From NCBI GenBank assembly GCA_003605055.1, contig QZKP01000025.1, positions 1 through 48,557 on the forward strand: a stretch of 48,557 nucleotides of DNA, written 5' to 3'. The stretch comes from Desulfarculus sp. (GTDB lineage: Bacteria; Desulfobacterota; Desulfarculia; Desulfarculales; Desulfarculaceae). The translations under genes were made by a program, and so were the position numbers. The notes under the pieces were generated by a model. That model saw nothing but the letters and a program-made list of their open reading frames with translations, had not been told where the DNA came from and searched no databases. Shown in pieces: positions 26,897 through 35,189 of the stretch. Numbering within the stretch: position 1 is the stretch's first letter; every line of letters starts with the position of its first letter.

Positions 26897-27648
26897 GCAG
26901 GCAGCTTATCTTCAATATCTTCCGCTACAACCCCCAGGACCCCGGGTCCCTGCCCCGCACCGACACCTTCATCCTGGAGGAAACCCCCTCCATGACCCTG
27001 TTCATCGCCTTGAACCGCATCCGGGAGGAGCAAGACCCCTCGCTGCAGTTCGACTTCGCCTGCCGCATGGCCATCTGCGGCTCCTGCGGCATGGTGATAA
27101 ACGGGCGGCCGGGCCTGGCCTGCAAGACCCTGACCAAGGAGCTGCCGGCCGAGATCACCCTGATGCCCCTGCCGGTGTTCAAACTGGTGGGCGACCTGTC
27201 GGTGGACACCGGCACTTGGTTCCGCACCACCAACACCAAGATCCAGTCCTGGATCCACACGGACCAGGAGTTCGATCCGGCGGTCGTCGAAGAGCGCATG
27301 GAGAACGACCTGGCCAACGCCATCTTCGAATTGGAGCGCTGCATCGAGTGCGGCTGCTGCGTGGCCGCCTGCGGCACGGCCAACATGCGCGAGGACTTCG
27401 TGGGCGCCTTTGCCCTCAACCGCATCGCCCGCTTCATGCTGGACCCCCGGGACCAGCGCAGCGAGGCGGAGTACTTTGAGGTGGTGGGCACGGACCAGGG
27501 CGTGTTCGGCTGCATGGGTCTGTTGGCCTGCGAGGACGTCTGTCCCCGGGAGCTGCCCCTGCAGGACCAGTTGGGCATCCTGCGCCGCAAGATGGGTTTC
27601 ATCAGCCTGAAGAGCCTGTTCAAGCCTAAGGCCCGCGCCGCGAGCTAA
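26893..27648 (+). CDS. frdB: Fumarate reductase / succinate dehydrogenase iron-sulfur subunit
   Basis: A 251-residue subunit with all three clusters visible: [2Fe-2S] in CRMAICGSCGMVINGRPGLAC (split: CRMAICGSC and the later Cys), [4Fe-4S] CIECGCCVAAC (about 151), and the third cluster region CMGLLACEDVCP (about 206). The second set reads C-x-x-C-x-C-C, so extra cysteine Cys157 is present. It carries electrons between FrdC hemes and FrdA flavin. It is the last gene of the operon, with a terminator 22 bp downstream. Confidence 0.95.
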   Translation: MSRQLIFNIFRYNPQDPGSLPRTDTFILEETPSMTLFIALNRIREEQDPSLQFDFACRMAICGSCGMVINGRPGLACKTLTKELPAEITLMPLPVFKLVGDLSVDTGTWFRTTNTKIQSWIHTDQEFDPAVVEERMENDLANAIFELERCIECGCCVAACGTANMREDFVGAFALNRIARFMLDPRDQRSEAEYFEVVGTDQGVFGCMGLLACEDVCPRELPLQDQLGILRRKMGFISLKSLFKPKARAAS

Positions 27649-27670
27649 GCAGGCTTTAACATGATCAAAA

Positions 27671-27704
27671 GGCGGGACGCGCCGGCCGCGCCCCGCCGTT
27701 TTTT
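27671..27704 (+). terminator. Terminator of the fumarase-frd operon
   Basis: GGCGGGACGCG pairs with CGCGCCCCGCC (11 positions, one A-C mismatch) around a 5-nt loop, then G and six T. Confidence 0.9.
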
Positions 27705-27747
27705 AGGCCCGGGCCGACGCGAGGGCGCACCCAAGGGCACAATCCGT

Positions 27748-27777
27748 TTGACATTGCCCTGGCCCCTGTTCTATTTT
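27748..27777 (+). promoter_or_regulatory. Promoter of hpt
   Basis: Perfect TTGACA (27748-27753), 18-bp spacer, TATTTT (27772-27777, 4 of 6). It excludes the in-frame TTG at 27776 as a start. Confidence 0.6.
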
Positions 27778-27841
27778 GGTTCAGCGATTAATTATTGATA
27801 CCGGACGCTTGGGCCTTAAGGTCCGGGGCCGGGAGCCTCAT

Positions 27842-28372
27842 TTGCCGCAGCAACAACCCACAGAAGTAGTCATCGCTCCGGAGACCATCCAGCGAAGGGT
27901 CAAGGAGCTGGCCAGGGAGATATCCCGGGACCTGGCCGGCCAGGAGCCGGTGCTCTTGGGCGTGCTCAAGGGATGCTTCATCTTCCTGAGCGACCTGGCC
28001 CGGCAGATAACCATACCGGCCCAGGTGGATTTTGTGCGCCTGTCCTCCTATGGCCACGGGGACACCAGCTCCGGCCGGGTGGAGATGACCAAGGCCCCGG
28101 AGCTGAACCTGAGCGGCCGGCCGGTGGTGGTGGTGGAGGATATAGTGGACACCGGCCTGAGCCTGGCCTGGCTTAAGGAGCACCTGCTCCATTACCAGCC
28201 GGCGGATATAAAAATCTGCGTGCTGGTGGACAAGGCCGAGCGCCGGCAGATAGAGTTAAACTTAGACTACGTGGGCTTCAAGGTGCCCAAGGGCTTCTTG
28301 GTGGGCTACGGTCTGGACTTCAACGAGAGCTACCGTTGCCTGCCCGGCATATACGAGCTCAGAACCCACTGA
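27842..28372 (+). CDS. hpt: Hypoxanthine phosphoribosyltransferase
   Basis: A 176-residue type I phosphoribosyltransferase for purine salvage (hypoxanthine/guanine + PRPP to IMP/GMP). The PRPP loop is VVVVEDIVDTGLSLAWL (about 98-114), with LGVLKGCFIFLSDLARQI earlier and the purine-binding DYVGFKVPKGFLVGYGLDF near the end. The TTG at 27842 is chosen because GGGAG lies six bases upstream, homology starts with VVIAPETIQRRVKELA, and the promoter candidate overlaps the longer frame's start. It is followed 23 bp later by a zinc-ribbon gene, probably co-transcribed. Confidence 0.93.
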   Translation: MPQQQPTEVVIAPETIQRRVKELAREISRDLAGQEPVLLGVLKGCFIFLSDLARQITIPAQVDFVRLSSYGHGDTSSGRVEMTKAPELNLSGRPVVVVEDIVDTGLSLAWLKEHLLHYQPADIKICVLVDKAERRQIELNLDYVGFKVPKGFLVGYGLDFNESYRCLPGIYELRTH

Positions 28373-28395
28373 TGGCCTGGGCGCGGGGATAGGGC

Positions 28396-29352
28396 ATGAT
28401 CGTTCACTGCCAAACCTGCGACACCGACTTTAAACTGGACGATTCCGGCCTGCCGCCCGAGGGCGCCTGGGTGCGCTGCAGCGTCTGCGGCGAGGTCTTC
28501 CACGTGGCCGCCCCGGACCAGGCCGAGGTCGCGGTGGCGGCCCGGGAGGCGGCCGAGGCCGAAACCAGGCCCGCACCCAAGCCGGCGTCCGCTCCCTCGC
28601 GAGAGATGGGTCCGCCCCCGCCGCCGGCCCTGCCCTTTGGGCCCACCCCCCTGGACCTGCAGGACTACCAGGACGTGGACCAGCAGCGGGCCCAGGAGCT
28701 GGCCGACTTCGGCCTGGATGGCCACCAAAACGAGCCGCTGCCCGGGCGGGGTACGTTGTTCAAGGCCCTGTTCTGGATAATCGGCCTGGCCCTGCTGGTG
28801 GCCATCACCGGCCTGGGAGGGGTGGTGGTGCTGGACCGCATGGGCGTGGACGGAGCGCTGCTGCGGCGGGCCAAGTCCCTGCCCGGCCTGGCCCCCCTGC
28901 TGGGCCAGCCCCAGGCTGTCTCCACCCGGAGCGAGGCCAAGGAAGAGCCGGTGCGCATGACCCTCAGCCAGGTGCAGCGGTTTTTCCGGGAAAACGACAC
29001 CGCAGGACGCATCTTCCTGATCCAAGGTCTGGTGGAAAACCAGCACAACAAGCCGCGGGCGGCGGTGCTGGTCCAGGGCCGGCTGTACGACAGCCAGGGC
29101 AAGCTGGCCCGCCAGGCCACCGCCTACGCCGGCGCGGTCCTGACCCCGGGGGAGCTCAGGCACCTAAGCCTGTCCGCCATTGAGCGCCGGCTTGCCAGCC
29201 CCCTCGGCCCCGACGGCCAAAAGTACGTGGTGGGCCCCGGCCAGAGCATGCCCTTCATGATCGTCCTGGCCAACCTGCCCGAGCATCTGGTGGAGTTCAC
29301 CGCCGAGGTGGTGGCCTCCGCGCCCGCCCCTTCCCCAGGCGGTGGCCGCTGA
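28396..29352 (+). CDS. Zinc-ribbon, single-TM, DUF3426-domain protein
   Basis: A 318-residue protein. It has an MJ0042-type zinc ribbon at the N-terminus (CQTCDTDFKLDD, then VRCSVCGEVF; two CXXC pairs) and a low-complexity Pro/Ala-rich linker (about 45-85). One transmembrane helix (LFWIIGLALLVAITGLGGVVV, about 129-150) follows, then a C-terminal DUF3426-like beta domain (IFLIQGLVENQHNKPRAAVL). This architecture is widespread in deltaproteobacteria. Its function is unknown; the ribbon should face the cytosol and the DUF3426 domain the periplasm. Confidence 0.85.
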   Translation: MIVHCQTCDTDFKLDDSGLPPEGAWVRCSVCGEVFHVAAPDQAEVAVAAREAAEAETRPAPKPASAPSREMGPPPPPALPFGPTPLDLQDYQDVDQQRAQELADFGLDGHQNEPLPGRGTLFKALFWIIGLALLVAITGLGGVVVLDRMGVDGALLRRAKSLPGLAPLLGQPQAVSTRSEAKEEPVRMTLSQVQRFFRENDTAGRIFLIQGLVENQHNKPRAAVLVQGRLYDSQGKLARQATAYAGAVLTPGELRHLSLSAIERRLASPLGPDGQKYVVGPGQSMPFMIVLANLPEHLVEFTAEVVASAPAPSPGGGR

Positions 29353-29391
29353 GCAGCCAGGCCGCGGCCGACGAGGCCCACGGACGCCTGC

Positions 29392-30396
29392 ATGACTAGA
29401 AGCATCAAGATGGCCATGGCGCTGGTGACCGGGGTGCTGCTGTTCGGCACCCTGGGCTACCGCCTGCTGGAGAACTTCGGCTGGCTGGAGGCCCTGTACA
29501 TGACCGTGATCACCGTGACCACGGTGGGCTACGGCGAGGTGCGCCCCCTGGGGGACGTGGGGCGCATCTTCACCATGGTGCTGATCGGCACCGGCGTGGG
29601 CACCATCCTCTACATCCTGACCGCCGCCACCCAATTCATGGTGGAGGGCAAGCTCAGGGAGGTTTTAGGGAGAAGGAGCGTGGAACGCGCCATCGGGTCC
29701 CTGAAGGGCCACTATATCATCTGCGGGTACGGGCGCATCGGCGCCCTGGTCTGCGAGATGCTCTTGGACGCCGGCCGCCAGGTGGTGGTCATAGACAGCA
29801 ACGAAGAGGTCACCCGCCGCCTGGGCGCGGAGAACGTCCACTACGTGCTGGGCTCGGCCACCGAGGACGAGAGCCTGCTGGCCGCCGGAGTGGAGCGGGC
29901 CCGCGGTCTGGTGGCCACGGTCAGCTCGGACGCGGACAACGTATACATCGTGCTCACGGCCAAGGACATCCGGCCGGACCTGTTCGTGATCGCCCGGGCC
30001 ACCGAGCCGGGCAGCGAGCGCAAGCTCCGGCACGCCGGCGCGGACAAGGTGGTCTCTCCCTATTTCATCGGCGCCCGGCGCATCGCCCAGACCGTCATCC
30101 GGCCCTCGGTGGCCGACTTCATTGACCTCACCTTCCACAGCACCCTGGATCAGCCCCTGCGCATGGAGGAACTGACCGTGGGGCCCGGCGCGGAGCTGGC
30201 CGGGACCAGCCTCAAGGACTCGGGCATCCGCCACAAGCTGGACCTGATCGTGCTGGCGGTGAAAAAGCAAGACGGCTCCATGCGCTTCAACCCGCCGGCG
30301 GACACGGTGGTGGAGGTGGGCGACACCCTCATCGCCATGGGGCCGGGCAGCTCTATGAGCAAGCTGACCAAGGCCCTGGCCGGCCAGCCGGCCTAG
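29392..30396 (+). CDS. Potassium channel with RCK (TrkA-N/TrkA-C) domains
   Basis: A 334-residue two-TM K+ channel of MthK/Kch type. Helix 1 is at about 7-25, the selectivity filter reads TTVGYGEVRP (about 43-52), and helix 2 is at about 60-82. The RCK N-lobe begins YIICGYGRIGALVCEMLL with the Rossmann glycines and an acidic residue in VVVIDSNEE. A TrkA-C ligand-binding domain ends the chain (MEELTVGPGAELAGTSLKDS). Ligand-gated (Ca2+ or nucleotide) K+ conductance in the inner membrane is expected. Confidence 0.93.
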   Translation: MTRSIKMAMALVTGVLLFGTLGYRLLENFGWLEALYMTVITVTTVGYGEVRPLGDVGRIFTMVLIGTGVGTILYILTAATQFMVEGKLREVLGRRSVERAIGSLKGHYIICGYGRIGALVCEMLLDAGRQVVVIDSNEEVTRRLGAENVHYVLGSATEDESLLAAGVERARGLVATVSSDADNVYIVLTAKDIRPDLFVIARATEPGSERKLRHAGADKVVSPYFIGARRIAQTVIRPSVADFIDLTFHSTLDQPLRMEELTVGPGAELAGTSLKDSGIRHKLDLIVLAVKKQDGSMRFNPPADTVVEVGDTLIAMGPGSSMSKLTKALAGQPA

Positions 30397-30569
30397 CTGG
30401 CCAGGAGGACCCACACCATCCCGCTCCGCCATCAGGGCGCAGGCCAGGCAGTGCGGGACCAGGCGCTCATCCTTGTGCAGCACCTCGCCCTAGAGCGCGG
30501 CGAGCAGGAGGCTCAGGCGCTTGCCGGCCACCATGTAGGCGGCCGCGGCCAGGGCCAGCCAGAACCAGT
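30397..30569. other. Intergenic stretch between convergent genes, no supported gene
   Basis: Read on the minus strand, one frame gives a hydrophobic run (NWFWLALAAAAYMVAGKRLS) and, after an in-frame TAG, an H-C-x-x-C-like stretch (PHCLACALMAERD). It has no start codon with a ribosome site and could be a fossil of a small membrane protein or chance in GC-rich DNA. Confidence 0.25.
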
Positions 30570-31517
30570 TTAGGATCGGCGGGCGGCCATAAAGGCCTCC
30601 AGGCCCGCCCGGTCGGCAAGGGCGCTGCGGCCGCCCAGGGCCGTCGTGCTGATGGCGGCCAGGGCATTGGCCGTGGCCAGGGCCTTGGCCGGGTCATGGC
30701 CCAGGAGGATGGCGTGCACCAGACCGGCGTGGAACACGTCGCCGGCGCCGGTGCTGTCCACCGCCTCCACCAGGAAGCCCTGGTGGCGCACCAATTCGCC
30801 GGCCACCAGCATCTCCGCGCCCTGGGGGCCCAGGGTGCGGCCGGCCCAGGCCGGGCCCAGTTCGGCCAGGGCCAGAAGCGATTCTCCCGCATCGGCGATG
30901 CCGGTCAGGCGCTGGGGAAAGCTGCGCTCTCCCACCACCACGTGGCAGAGCTTCACCAAATCCAGGGTGCCCTCTTGTATGCGCTCGCCGTCCAGGCAGA
31001 CCAGGGCCCCGGCGTCCCTGGCCAGGCGGGCCGCGGCCAGGCTGGCCTCAATGAAGTGGCCGTCAGTGTGCAGCACCCGGCAGGAGGCGAGCAGCTCCGG
31101 GTCCAGGTCCCGGGCCTCCAGGTGGCAGGCCGGGTCCCGGGTCCAGACAATGGTGCGCTCCCCGCCCCCCTCCTCCACCAGAATGAAGGCCTGCTGGCTG
31201 GTGGCGCCGGGCTTGAGCACCAGGCCGCGCGGGTCCACCCCGGCCTCGGCCAGGCGGGAGGCGGCTAGGCCTCCGGCCGGGTCATCGCCGGCCACGCCGG
31301 CGTAGGCCACCCGCAGGCCCAGGCGGGCCAGGGCGCAGGCCGCAGTGGCCGCCTGGCCGCCGCCGGCGGCCAGGAAGCGGATCATGCGCAGCTTGCTGCC
31401 CCGCTCGGGAAAGCGGGGCACCAGGCAGAGGTTGTCCGCGGCGTTGTTGCCCAGGCAGAGCACGTCCCAAGGCCGCCGGCCGGCCGCGAGCAGGGATGGC
31501 AGGCCGCCGGCGGGCAA
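30570..31517 (-). CDS. PfkB-family carbohydrate kinase
   Basis: A 315-residue ribokinase-like kinase. The N-terminal substrate region includes LAAGGGQAATAACALARLGL (about 49-68), and the C-terminal catalytic/ATP motif is AVDSTGAGDVFHAGLVHAIL (Asp about 258). It phosphorylates a sugar or nucleoside; the substrate is not predictable. The TTG start lies 5 bp after the stop of the upstream hydrolase gene, so it is the distal gene of the DUF3842-CooT-hydrolase operon. The first 17 residues before the conserved DVLCLGNNAADN are unlike the family, and no better start exists. Confidence 0.87.
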   Translation of the reverse strand: MPAGGLPSLLAAGRRPWDVLCLGNNAADNLCLVPRFPERGSKLRMIRFLAAGGGQAATAACALARLGLRVAYAGVAGDDPAGGLAASRLAEAGVDPRGLVLKPGATSQQAFILVEEGGGERTIVWTRDPACHLEARDLDPELLASCRVLHTDGHFIEASLAAARLARDAGALVCLDGERIQEGTLDLVKLCHVVVGERSFPQRLTGIADAGESLLALAELGPAWAGRTLGPQGAEMLVAGELVRHQGFLVEAVDSTGAGDVFHAGLVHAILLGHDPAKALATANALAAISTTALGGRSALADRAGLEAFMAARRS

Positions 31518-31521
31518 GGGG

Positions 31522-32169
31522 CTAGTTCTCTTTGGGCAAAATGCGCACCGGCACCAGGCCCTCGAGGGCCTTGGCGAACTGCTGGGCGTCGTTCAGGTCG
31601 CCCACGATAGCGCCGTAGTGCATGGGAATGGCCAACTGGGGGCCTATGGCCTGGGCCGCGGCCACCGCCTCCGCGGCGGTCATGACGTAGGTGCCGCTGA
31701 CCGGCAACAGGGCCACGTCCACCCGAAGCTGGTCCATCTCCGGGATGTAGTCCGTGTCGCCGGCGTGGTAGAGGCGCACACCGTCCACGGTGACGATGAA
31801 GCCCAGCCATTTCTTGGCCCGAGGGTGGAAATCCTTATTCAGGTTGTAGGCCGGCACGGCCACCACCTGCACGCCGGCTACCTCCAGGCTCTGGCCCGGC
31901 TTGAGCACCCGCACGTCCCCGGAGAGCTTGGCTGCGCTGTCGGGCTCGGTGACTATGACCGTGTCCGGACCGCTTATCTTGGCCAGGTCGTCGGCGGAGC
32001 AGTGGTCAAAGTGATCGTGGCTCACCAAGATCAACGAGGCCTGGGGTCCGCCTTTGATTTCGTAGGGGTCGAAGTAGATGGGTCCCTGGGGCCGCTCCAG
32101 GCGGAAGCAATCGTGCCCCAGCCAGTGCAGATCTTTGACCACCTTATCTATGGCGGCTTGATCGGCCAT
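31522..32169 (-). CDS. Metallo-beta-lactamase-fold hydrolase (UPF0173/UlaG-like)
   Basis: A 215-residue protein with the signature SHDHFDHCS (about 50-58), the short N-terminal strand LHWLGHDCFRLE, YFDPYEIKGG, LYHAGDTDYIPEM (about 134-146) and PMHYGAI near 184. These are the metal-ligand positions of the UPF0173 metal-dependent hydrolases. The substrate is unknown. Part of the minus-strand operon with CooT upstream and the PfkB kinase downstream. Confidence 0.9.
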   Translation of the reverse strand: MADQAAIDKVVKDLHWLGHDCFRLERPQGPIYFDPYEIKGGPQASLILVSHDHFDHCSADDLAKISGPDTVIVTEPDSAAKLSGDVRVLKPGQSLEVAGVQVVAVPAYNLNKDFHPRAKKWLGFIVTVDGVRLYHAGDTDYIPEMDQLRVDVALLPVSGTYVMTAAEAVAAAQAIGPQLAIPMHYGAIVGDLNDAQQFAKALEGLVPVRILPKEN

Positions 32170-32209
32170 GGTCTCTCCCCTTTCCCTGCGACAATGGAAC
32201 CAGCGAGGC

Positions 32210-32404
32210 CTAATCCTGGGTCAGCACCACGCGGTGGTTGACCAGGGACATAGACTTGATGCGCCCGGGCAGTATCTTCTGTTCGCCGTAAATGGACACC
32301 AGGCGCACCTTGCCGCCCTCGGTGGGCTCGATCACGTCCACGTCGGCCAGCAGGACCTCTTCGTCTCCATCCTTGTTCAGCAAGTAAGCGGTGGCTTCAC
32401 ACAT
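32210..32404 (-). CDS. CooT-family nickel-binding protein
   Basis: A 64-residue protein beginning MCEATAYLLNKDGDEE, with LLADVDVIEP, VRLVSIYGEQKILPGRIK and a short end. This is the pattern of the CooT family, a small dimer that binds Ni(II) through the N-terminal Met-Cys and is linked to nickel insertion into carbon monoxide dehydrogenase. Cys2 is present. No CODH gene is in the window. It overlaps the upstream DUF3842 gene by 8 bp. Confidence 0.9.
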   Translation of the reverse strand: MCEATAYLLNKDGDEEVLLADVDVIEPTEGGKVRLVSIYGEQKILPGRIKSMSLVNHRVVLTQD

Positions 32405-32816
32405 GGTCCAGCATCTCCTTCAGGCGGACCTTGACGATGTGGTCCACCTGGTGCGGCAGAGGCTCGCGGGTAACGCCCGCCACCTCCACGTTTTCCTGGG
32501 TGAGCGGCAGTAGGAACTTGCGGGCGCCGCAGGCGGCCACCCCGGCGGCCACCGCCGGGGTGATCTCGCCCATCATGGCGTTGGCCAGCACGATGCCCAG
32601 GGGGCCGATGATCACATCCGCCTGCTGGATGCTAACCAGGATGGCGTTCTCGCCGGTGGCGCCGCGGTTGGCCCCGGCCTTCATCATCTGGGCGGTGGCG
32701 ATGGCGTTGCTGCCCAGGGCCAGCACCTCCACCCCCTCGCCGTACTCTTCCTTGAGGCGACGGATGATGACGCTGCCGATGCCTCCGCCCTGGCCGTCTA
32801 TCACGCAGACTCGCAA
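32397..32816 (-). CDS. DUF3842 family protein
   Basis: A 139-residue protein starting LRVCVIDGQGGGIGSVIIRR, a glycine-rich nucleotide-binding-like loop. It continues with VLALGSNAIATAQMMKAGAN, then IIGPLGIVLANAMMGEITPA. This family is common in anaerobes, frequently beside CooT, and has no proven function. The TTG at 32816 is chosen because AAGGAGG lies five bases upstream; a longer frame from 32846 lacks a ribosome site and starts within a few bases of the -10 box. Confidence 0.88.
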   Translation of the reverse strand: MRVCVIDGQGGGIGSVIIRRLKEEYGEGVEVLALGSNAIATAQMMKAGANRGATGENAILVSIQQADVIIGPLGIVLANAMMGEITPAVAAGVAACGARKFLLPLTQENVEVAGVTREPLPHQVDHIVKVRLKEMLDHV

Positions 32817-32837
32817 GGTTGCCTCCTTGGTTAAATG

Positions 32838-32866
32838 AGAATACACTGAGCGTGACAGGCTAGCAA
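32838..32866 (-). promoter_or_regulatory. Promoter of the DUF3842-CooT operon
   Basis: On the minus strand TTGCTA (32866-32861), 17-bp spacer, TATTCT (32843-32838), about 20 bp before the start codon. Confidence 0.5.
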
Positions 32867-32924
32867 GCCTGCCGTGGCCGCGGCGGGACGCGTCTTAATC
32901 TCGGTATGGCCGGGGGAAAATACG

Positions 32925-33509
32925 ATGGCTTGGCAGGGGGCGGCGCTAGTTCTGGGTGCGTATCTGCTGGGGGCGGTGCCCTTCGGCCTGTTGGCCTCCA
33001 GGGCCTTTGGCGGGCCCGACCCGCGAGCGGGAGGCTCGGGCAACATAGGGGCCACCAACGTGGCCCGTCAGGCGGGCAAGACCGCCGGCGTGGTCACCCT
33101 GCTCCTGGACGTAGCCAAGGGCTTCACGCCCACCCTGCTGGCCGCGCACCTGCTGACGCCCTGGTGGGCCGCGGCCACGGGCCTGGCCGCTTTCCTGGGC
33201 CACTGCTGGCCAATTTACTTGGGCTTTCGCGGCGGCAAAGGCGTGGCCACCGCCCTGGGCGTGTTTCTGGCCTTCTCGCCCCTGGCCGGCCTGAGCACGG
33301 CCCTGCTGTTGATCATCATCGCCTGGCTCAGCAAGCACATGTCCTTGGGCTCCCTGATAGGCTGCGCCTCTGCGCCGGGCTGGCTGGCCCTGCTGGGCGC
33401 ACCCCTGGCCGCGGTGATGGCCGCGGGGGTGATGTCGCTGATCACCATCTACAAGCACCGGGAGAACATCGTGCGCCTGCGCGCCGGCCAGGAGCACGGC
33501 TGGCGCTGA
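32925..33509 (+). CDS. plsY: Glycerol-3-phosphate acyltransferase PlsY
   Basis: A 194-residue inner-membrane acyltransferase (acyl-phosphate + glycerol-3-phosphate). Conserved motifs are present: GSGNIGATNVAR (about 38-49), FRGGKGVATALG (about 103-114) and IYKHRENIVRLRAG near the C-terminus, with about five helices. The ATG at 32925 is chosen because the family starts there and GGGGGAAAA precedes it; a longer frame from 32874 would add 17 unrelated residues. It is followed by a terminator and converges on yacP. Confidence 0.94.
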   Translation: MAWQGAALVLGAYLLGAVPFGLLASRAFGGPDPRAGGSGNIGATNVARQAGKTAGVVTLLLDVAKGFTPTLLAAHLLTPWWAAATGLAAFLGHCWPIYLGFRGGKGVATALGVFLAFSPLAGLSTALLLIIIAWLSKHMSLGSLIGCASAPGWLALLGAPLAAVMAAGVMSLITIYKHRENIVRLRAGQEHGWR

Positions 33510-33544
33510 GCCCCGGCGGCAAAAGACGTTAGCTGTGCATAAGG

Positions 33545-33570
33545 CGGCCACCAGAATAAGGTGGCCGTTT
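33545..33570 (+). terminator. Terminator-like hairpin after plsY
   Basis: CGGCCACC and GGTGGCCG form an 8-bp perfect stem with a 7-nt loop, followed by TTT. The remainder to 33780 contains an imperfect inverted repeat (CCGACCGAAGCGGCGG near 33695 and CCGCCGCATTCGCTTCGG near 33742) but no gene. Confidence 0.6.
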
Positions 33571-33780
33571 CATTCAAGTGGTTGGGAAGAAAAAACATAA
33601 GGAACCGTGGGTGATTGAGTGATGGGTTGTGGTGCACCAGTAAGGTAGCGGTTTAGTCTGTCCTGCGCCGCTCAGCCCACAGGATTTAAGCGGCCCGACC
33701 GAAGCGGCGGCTGGACTATAAAGCCCGCATCCTTATTTTAACCGCCGCATTCGCTTCGGGTTGCAGCTCCAGCCATTCAC

Positions 33781-34281
33781 CTACAGCCTCCCCTTCCGCC
33801 TGCCCTTACGGCGTTGGGCCTTGGACAGGCGCTTGGCCGGCCCCTTCTTCCTGGTGCTGAAGTCCCAGCCCTCGGCCTCGGCCTCCTCGGCCGGAGCCTC
33901 GCCCAAGGCTGTCTCCATGAGGCGCAGGCTGAACTCGCCGCTGTCCAGCACCACGGCGCTGTGCAAACGGCAGCGGTCGGCCAGTTCGTGGTCGGCGGTG
34001 ATCACGGTCAGATTGCGGCCCTCCTGCCGGGCCAGGTCGGCGATGACGTCGTCGGCCGAGCGCGCCGCGCCCGAGAATACCACCGGCAAACCGGCCAGGC
34101 TGGTGCGCTGGCCGCCGGGCTCAGGCCCGCCGTCAAAGACCACCGTGATGTGATGGGGGCGCCTCTTGCGGTACAGGCGCAGGGCCTGCATGAGGGCCTC
34201 GCGGCCGCGGCCGCGTGCCTCAGCCAGGGCCAGCTCCGGGCAGTGGTGGATGAGGTTATAGCCGTCGATGACCAGGCGCAT
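33781..34281 (-). CDS. NYN-domain ribonuclease (YacP/Rae1-like)
   Basis: A 166-residue PIN/NYN-fold protein. MRLVIDGYNLIHHCPELALA carries the first acidic residue (Asp6), ITVVFDGG the second, and SADDVIADLARQEGRNLTVI plus TADHEL the others, as in B. subtilis YacP/Rae1, an endoribonuclease acting on ribosome-bound mRNA. The C-terminal 30 residues are strongly basic (RLSKAQRRKGRRKGRL), suggesting RNA contact. Its start overlaps the parB stop by one base. Confidence 0.86.
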   Translation of the reverse strand: MRLVIDGYNLIHHCPELALAEARGRGREALMQALRLYRKRRPHHITVVFDGGPEPGGQRTSLAGLPVVFSGAARSADDVIADLARQEGRNLTVITADHELADRCRLHSAVVLDSGEFSLRLMETALGEAPAEEAEAEGWDFSTRKKGPAKRLSKAQRRKGRRKGRL

Positions 34282-35189
34282 CAGCCGCCCAGCAGCTCCA
34301 ACAGGCGCTCCAGCTCTTGGTCCGAGGAGAAGCTGACGACGATGCTGCCCTTTTTGCCTTTGCGCTGGATGGCCACCGGCGCGCCCAGGCGGTGGCGAAG
34401 CTTCTCGGCCAGGCTGGCCAGGTGCACCTGCTCGGTGGTGGGCTGCGCCTTGGGGCTGGACGGAGAGAGCATCTTTTTGACCAGTGCCTCGGTGGCCCGC
34501 ACGGACAGACCCCTACGGAGCACCTCGTCGCGGGCGGCGCGCATCTGGGCCTCGTTGGCCAGGGCCAGCAGGGCCCGGGCGTGGCCGGCGCTCAGCCGTC
34601 CCTGAGCCAGGTCCAACTGCAGGGAGCCGGGCAGCTTGAGCAGGCGCAGGGCGTTGGCCACCGTGGAGCGGTCCTTGCCCACGCCCTTGGCGATCTCCTC
34701 CTGGCTCAGCTTGAAATCCTCGGCCAGGCGCTCGTAGGCGCGGGCCTCCTCCAGGGGGCCCAGGTCCTCGCGCTGCAGGTTTTCCAGCAGGGCCCAGAGC
34801 AGGGCCTGCTGATCCGTGGCCTGGCGCACCACCACCGGCACCTCGGCCAGGCCGCAGAGGTGGCAGGCCCGCAGCCGCCGCTCGCCGGCGATTACCTGAT
34901 AGCCTCCCTGCACCGGCCGCACCACCAGAGGCTGTAGAACTCCGTGTTCGGCGATGGACTCGGCCAGGGCCTTGAGGGACTGGTCTGGGAAGTTGCGCCG
35001 GGGCTGATAGGGGTTGGGCTCCAGCCGCTCCAGGGGCAGGCGGATGACCTTCTCGCCGGGCCGCGGCTCGGCGGGCAGGCCATCGGCGGTGAACTGGTCA
35101 TCGCCCAGCAGGGCGGCCAGGCCGCGGCCCAGGGCCGGCGGCTTGCGCTTGGGCGGCTTCTTGCCGCCTTTGTCCTGGCCGTCGCTCAC
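34281..35189 (-). CDS. parB: Chromosome-partitioning protein ParB
   Basis: A 302-residue ParB/Spo0J. A basic N-terminus with ALGRGLAALLGDD, the CTPase motif ending GERRLRACHL (about 96-105), and the helix-turn-helix (LSQEEIAKGVGKDRSTVANA, about 156-175) are all visible. The C-terminal dimerisation domain ends ELERLLELLGG. It binds parS and slides as a CTP-dependent clamp. The ATG overlaps the parA stop by 4 bp. I saw no 16-bp parS consensus palindrome in the window. Confidence 0.96.
   Translation of the reverse strand: MSDGQDKGGKKPPKRKPPALGRGLAALLGDDQFTADGLPAEPRPGEKVIRLPLERLEPNPYQPRRNFPDQSLKALAESIAEHGVLQPLVVRPVQGGYQVIAGERRLRACHLCGLAEVPVVVRQATDQQALLWALLENLQREDLGPLEEARAYERLAEDFKLSQEEIAKGVGKDRSTVANALRLLKLPGSLQLDLAQGRLSAGHARALLALANEAQMRAARDEVLRRGLSVRATEALVKKMLSPSSPKAQPTTEQVHLASLAEKLRHRLGAPVAIQRKGKKGSIVVSFSSDQELERLLELLGG

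Noticed and set aside
27776..27841. Longer hpt starting at TTG 27776
   Set aside because: The start overlaps the predicted -10 box, has no ribosome site, and adds residues the family lacks.
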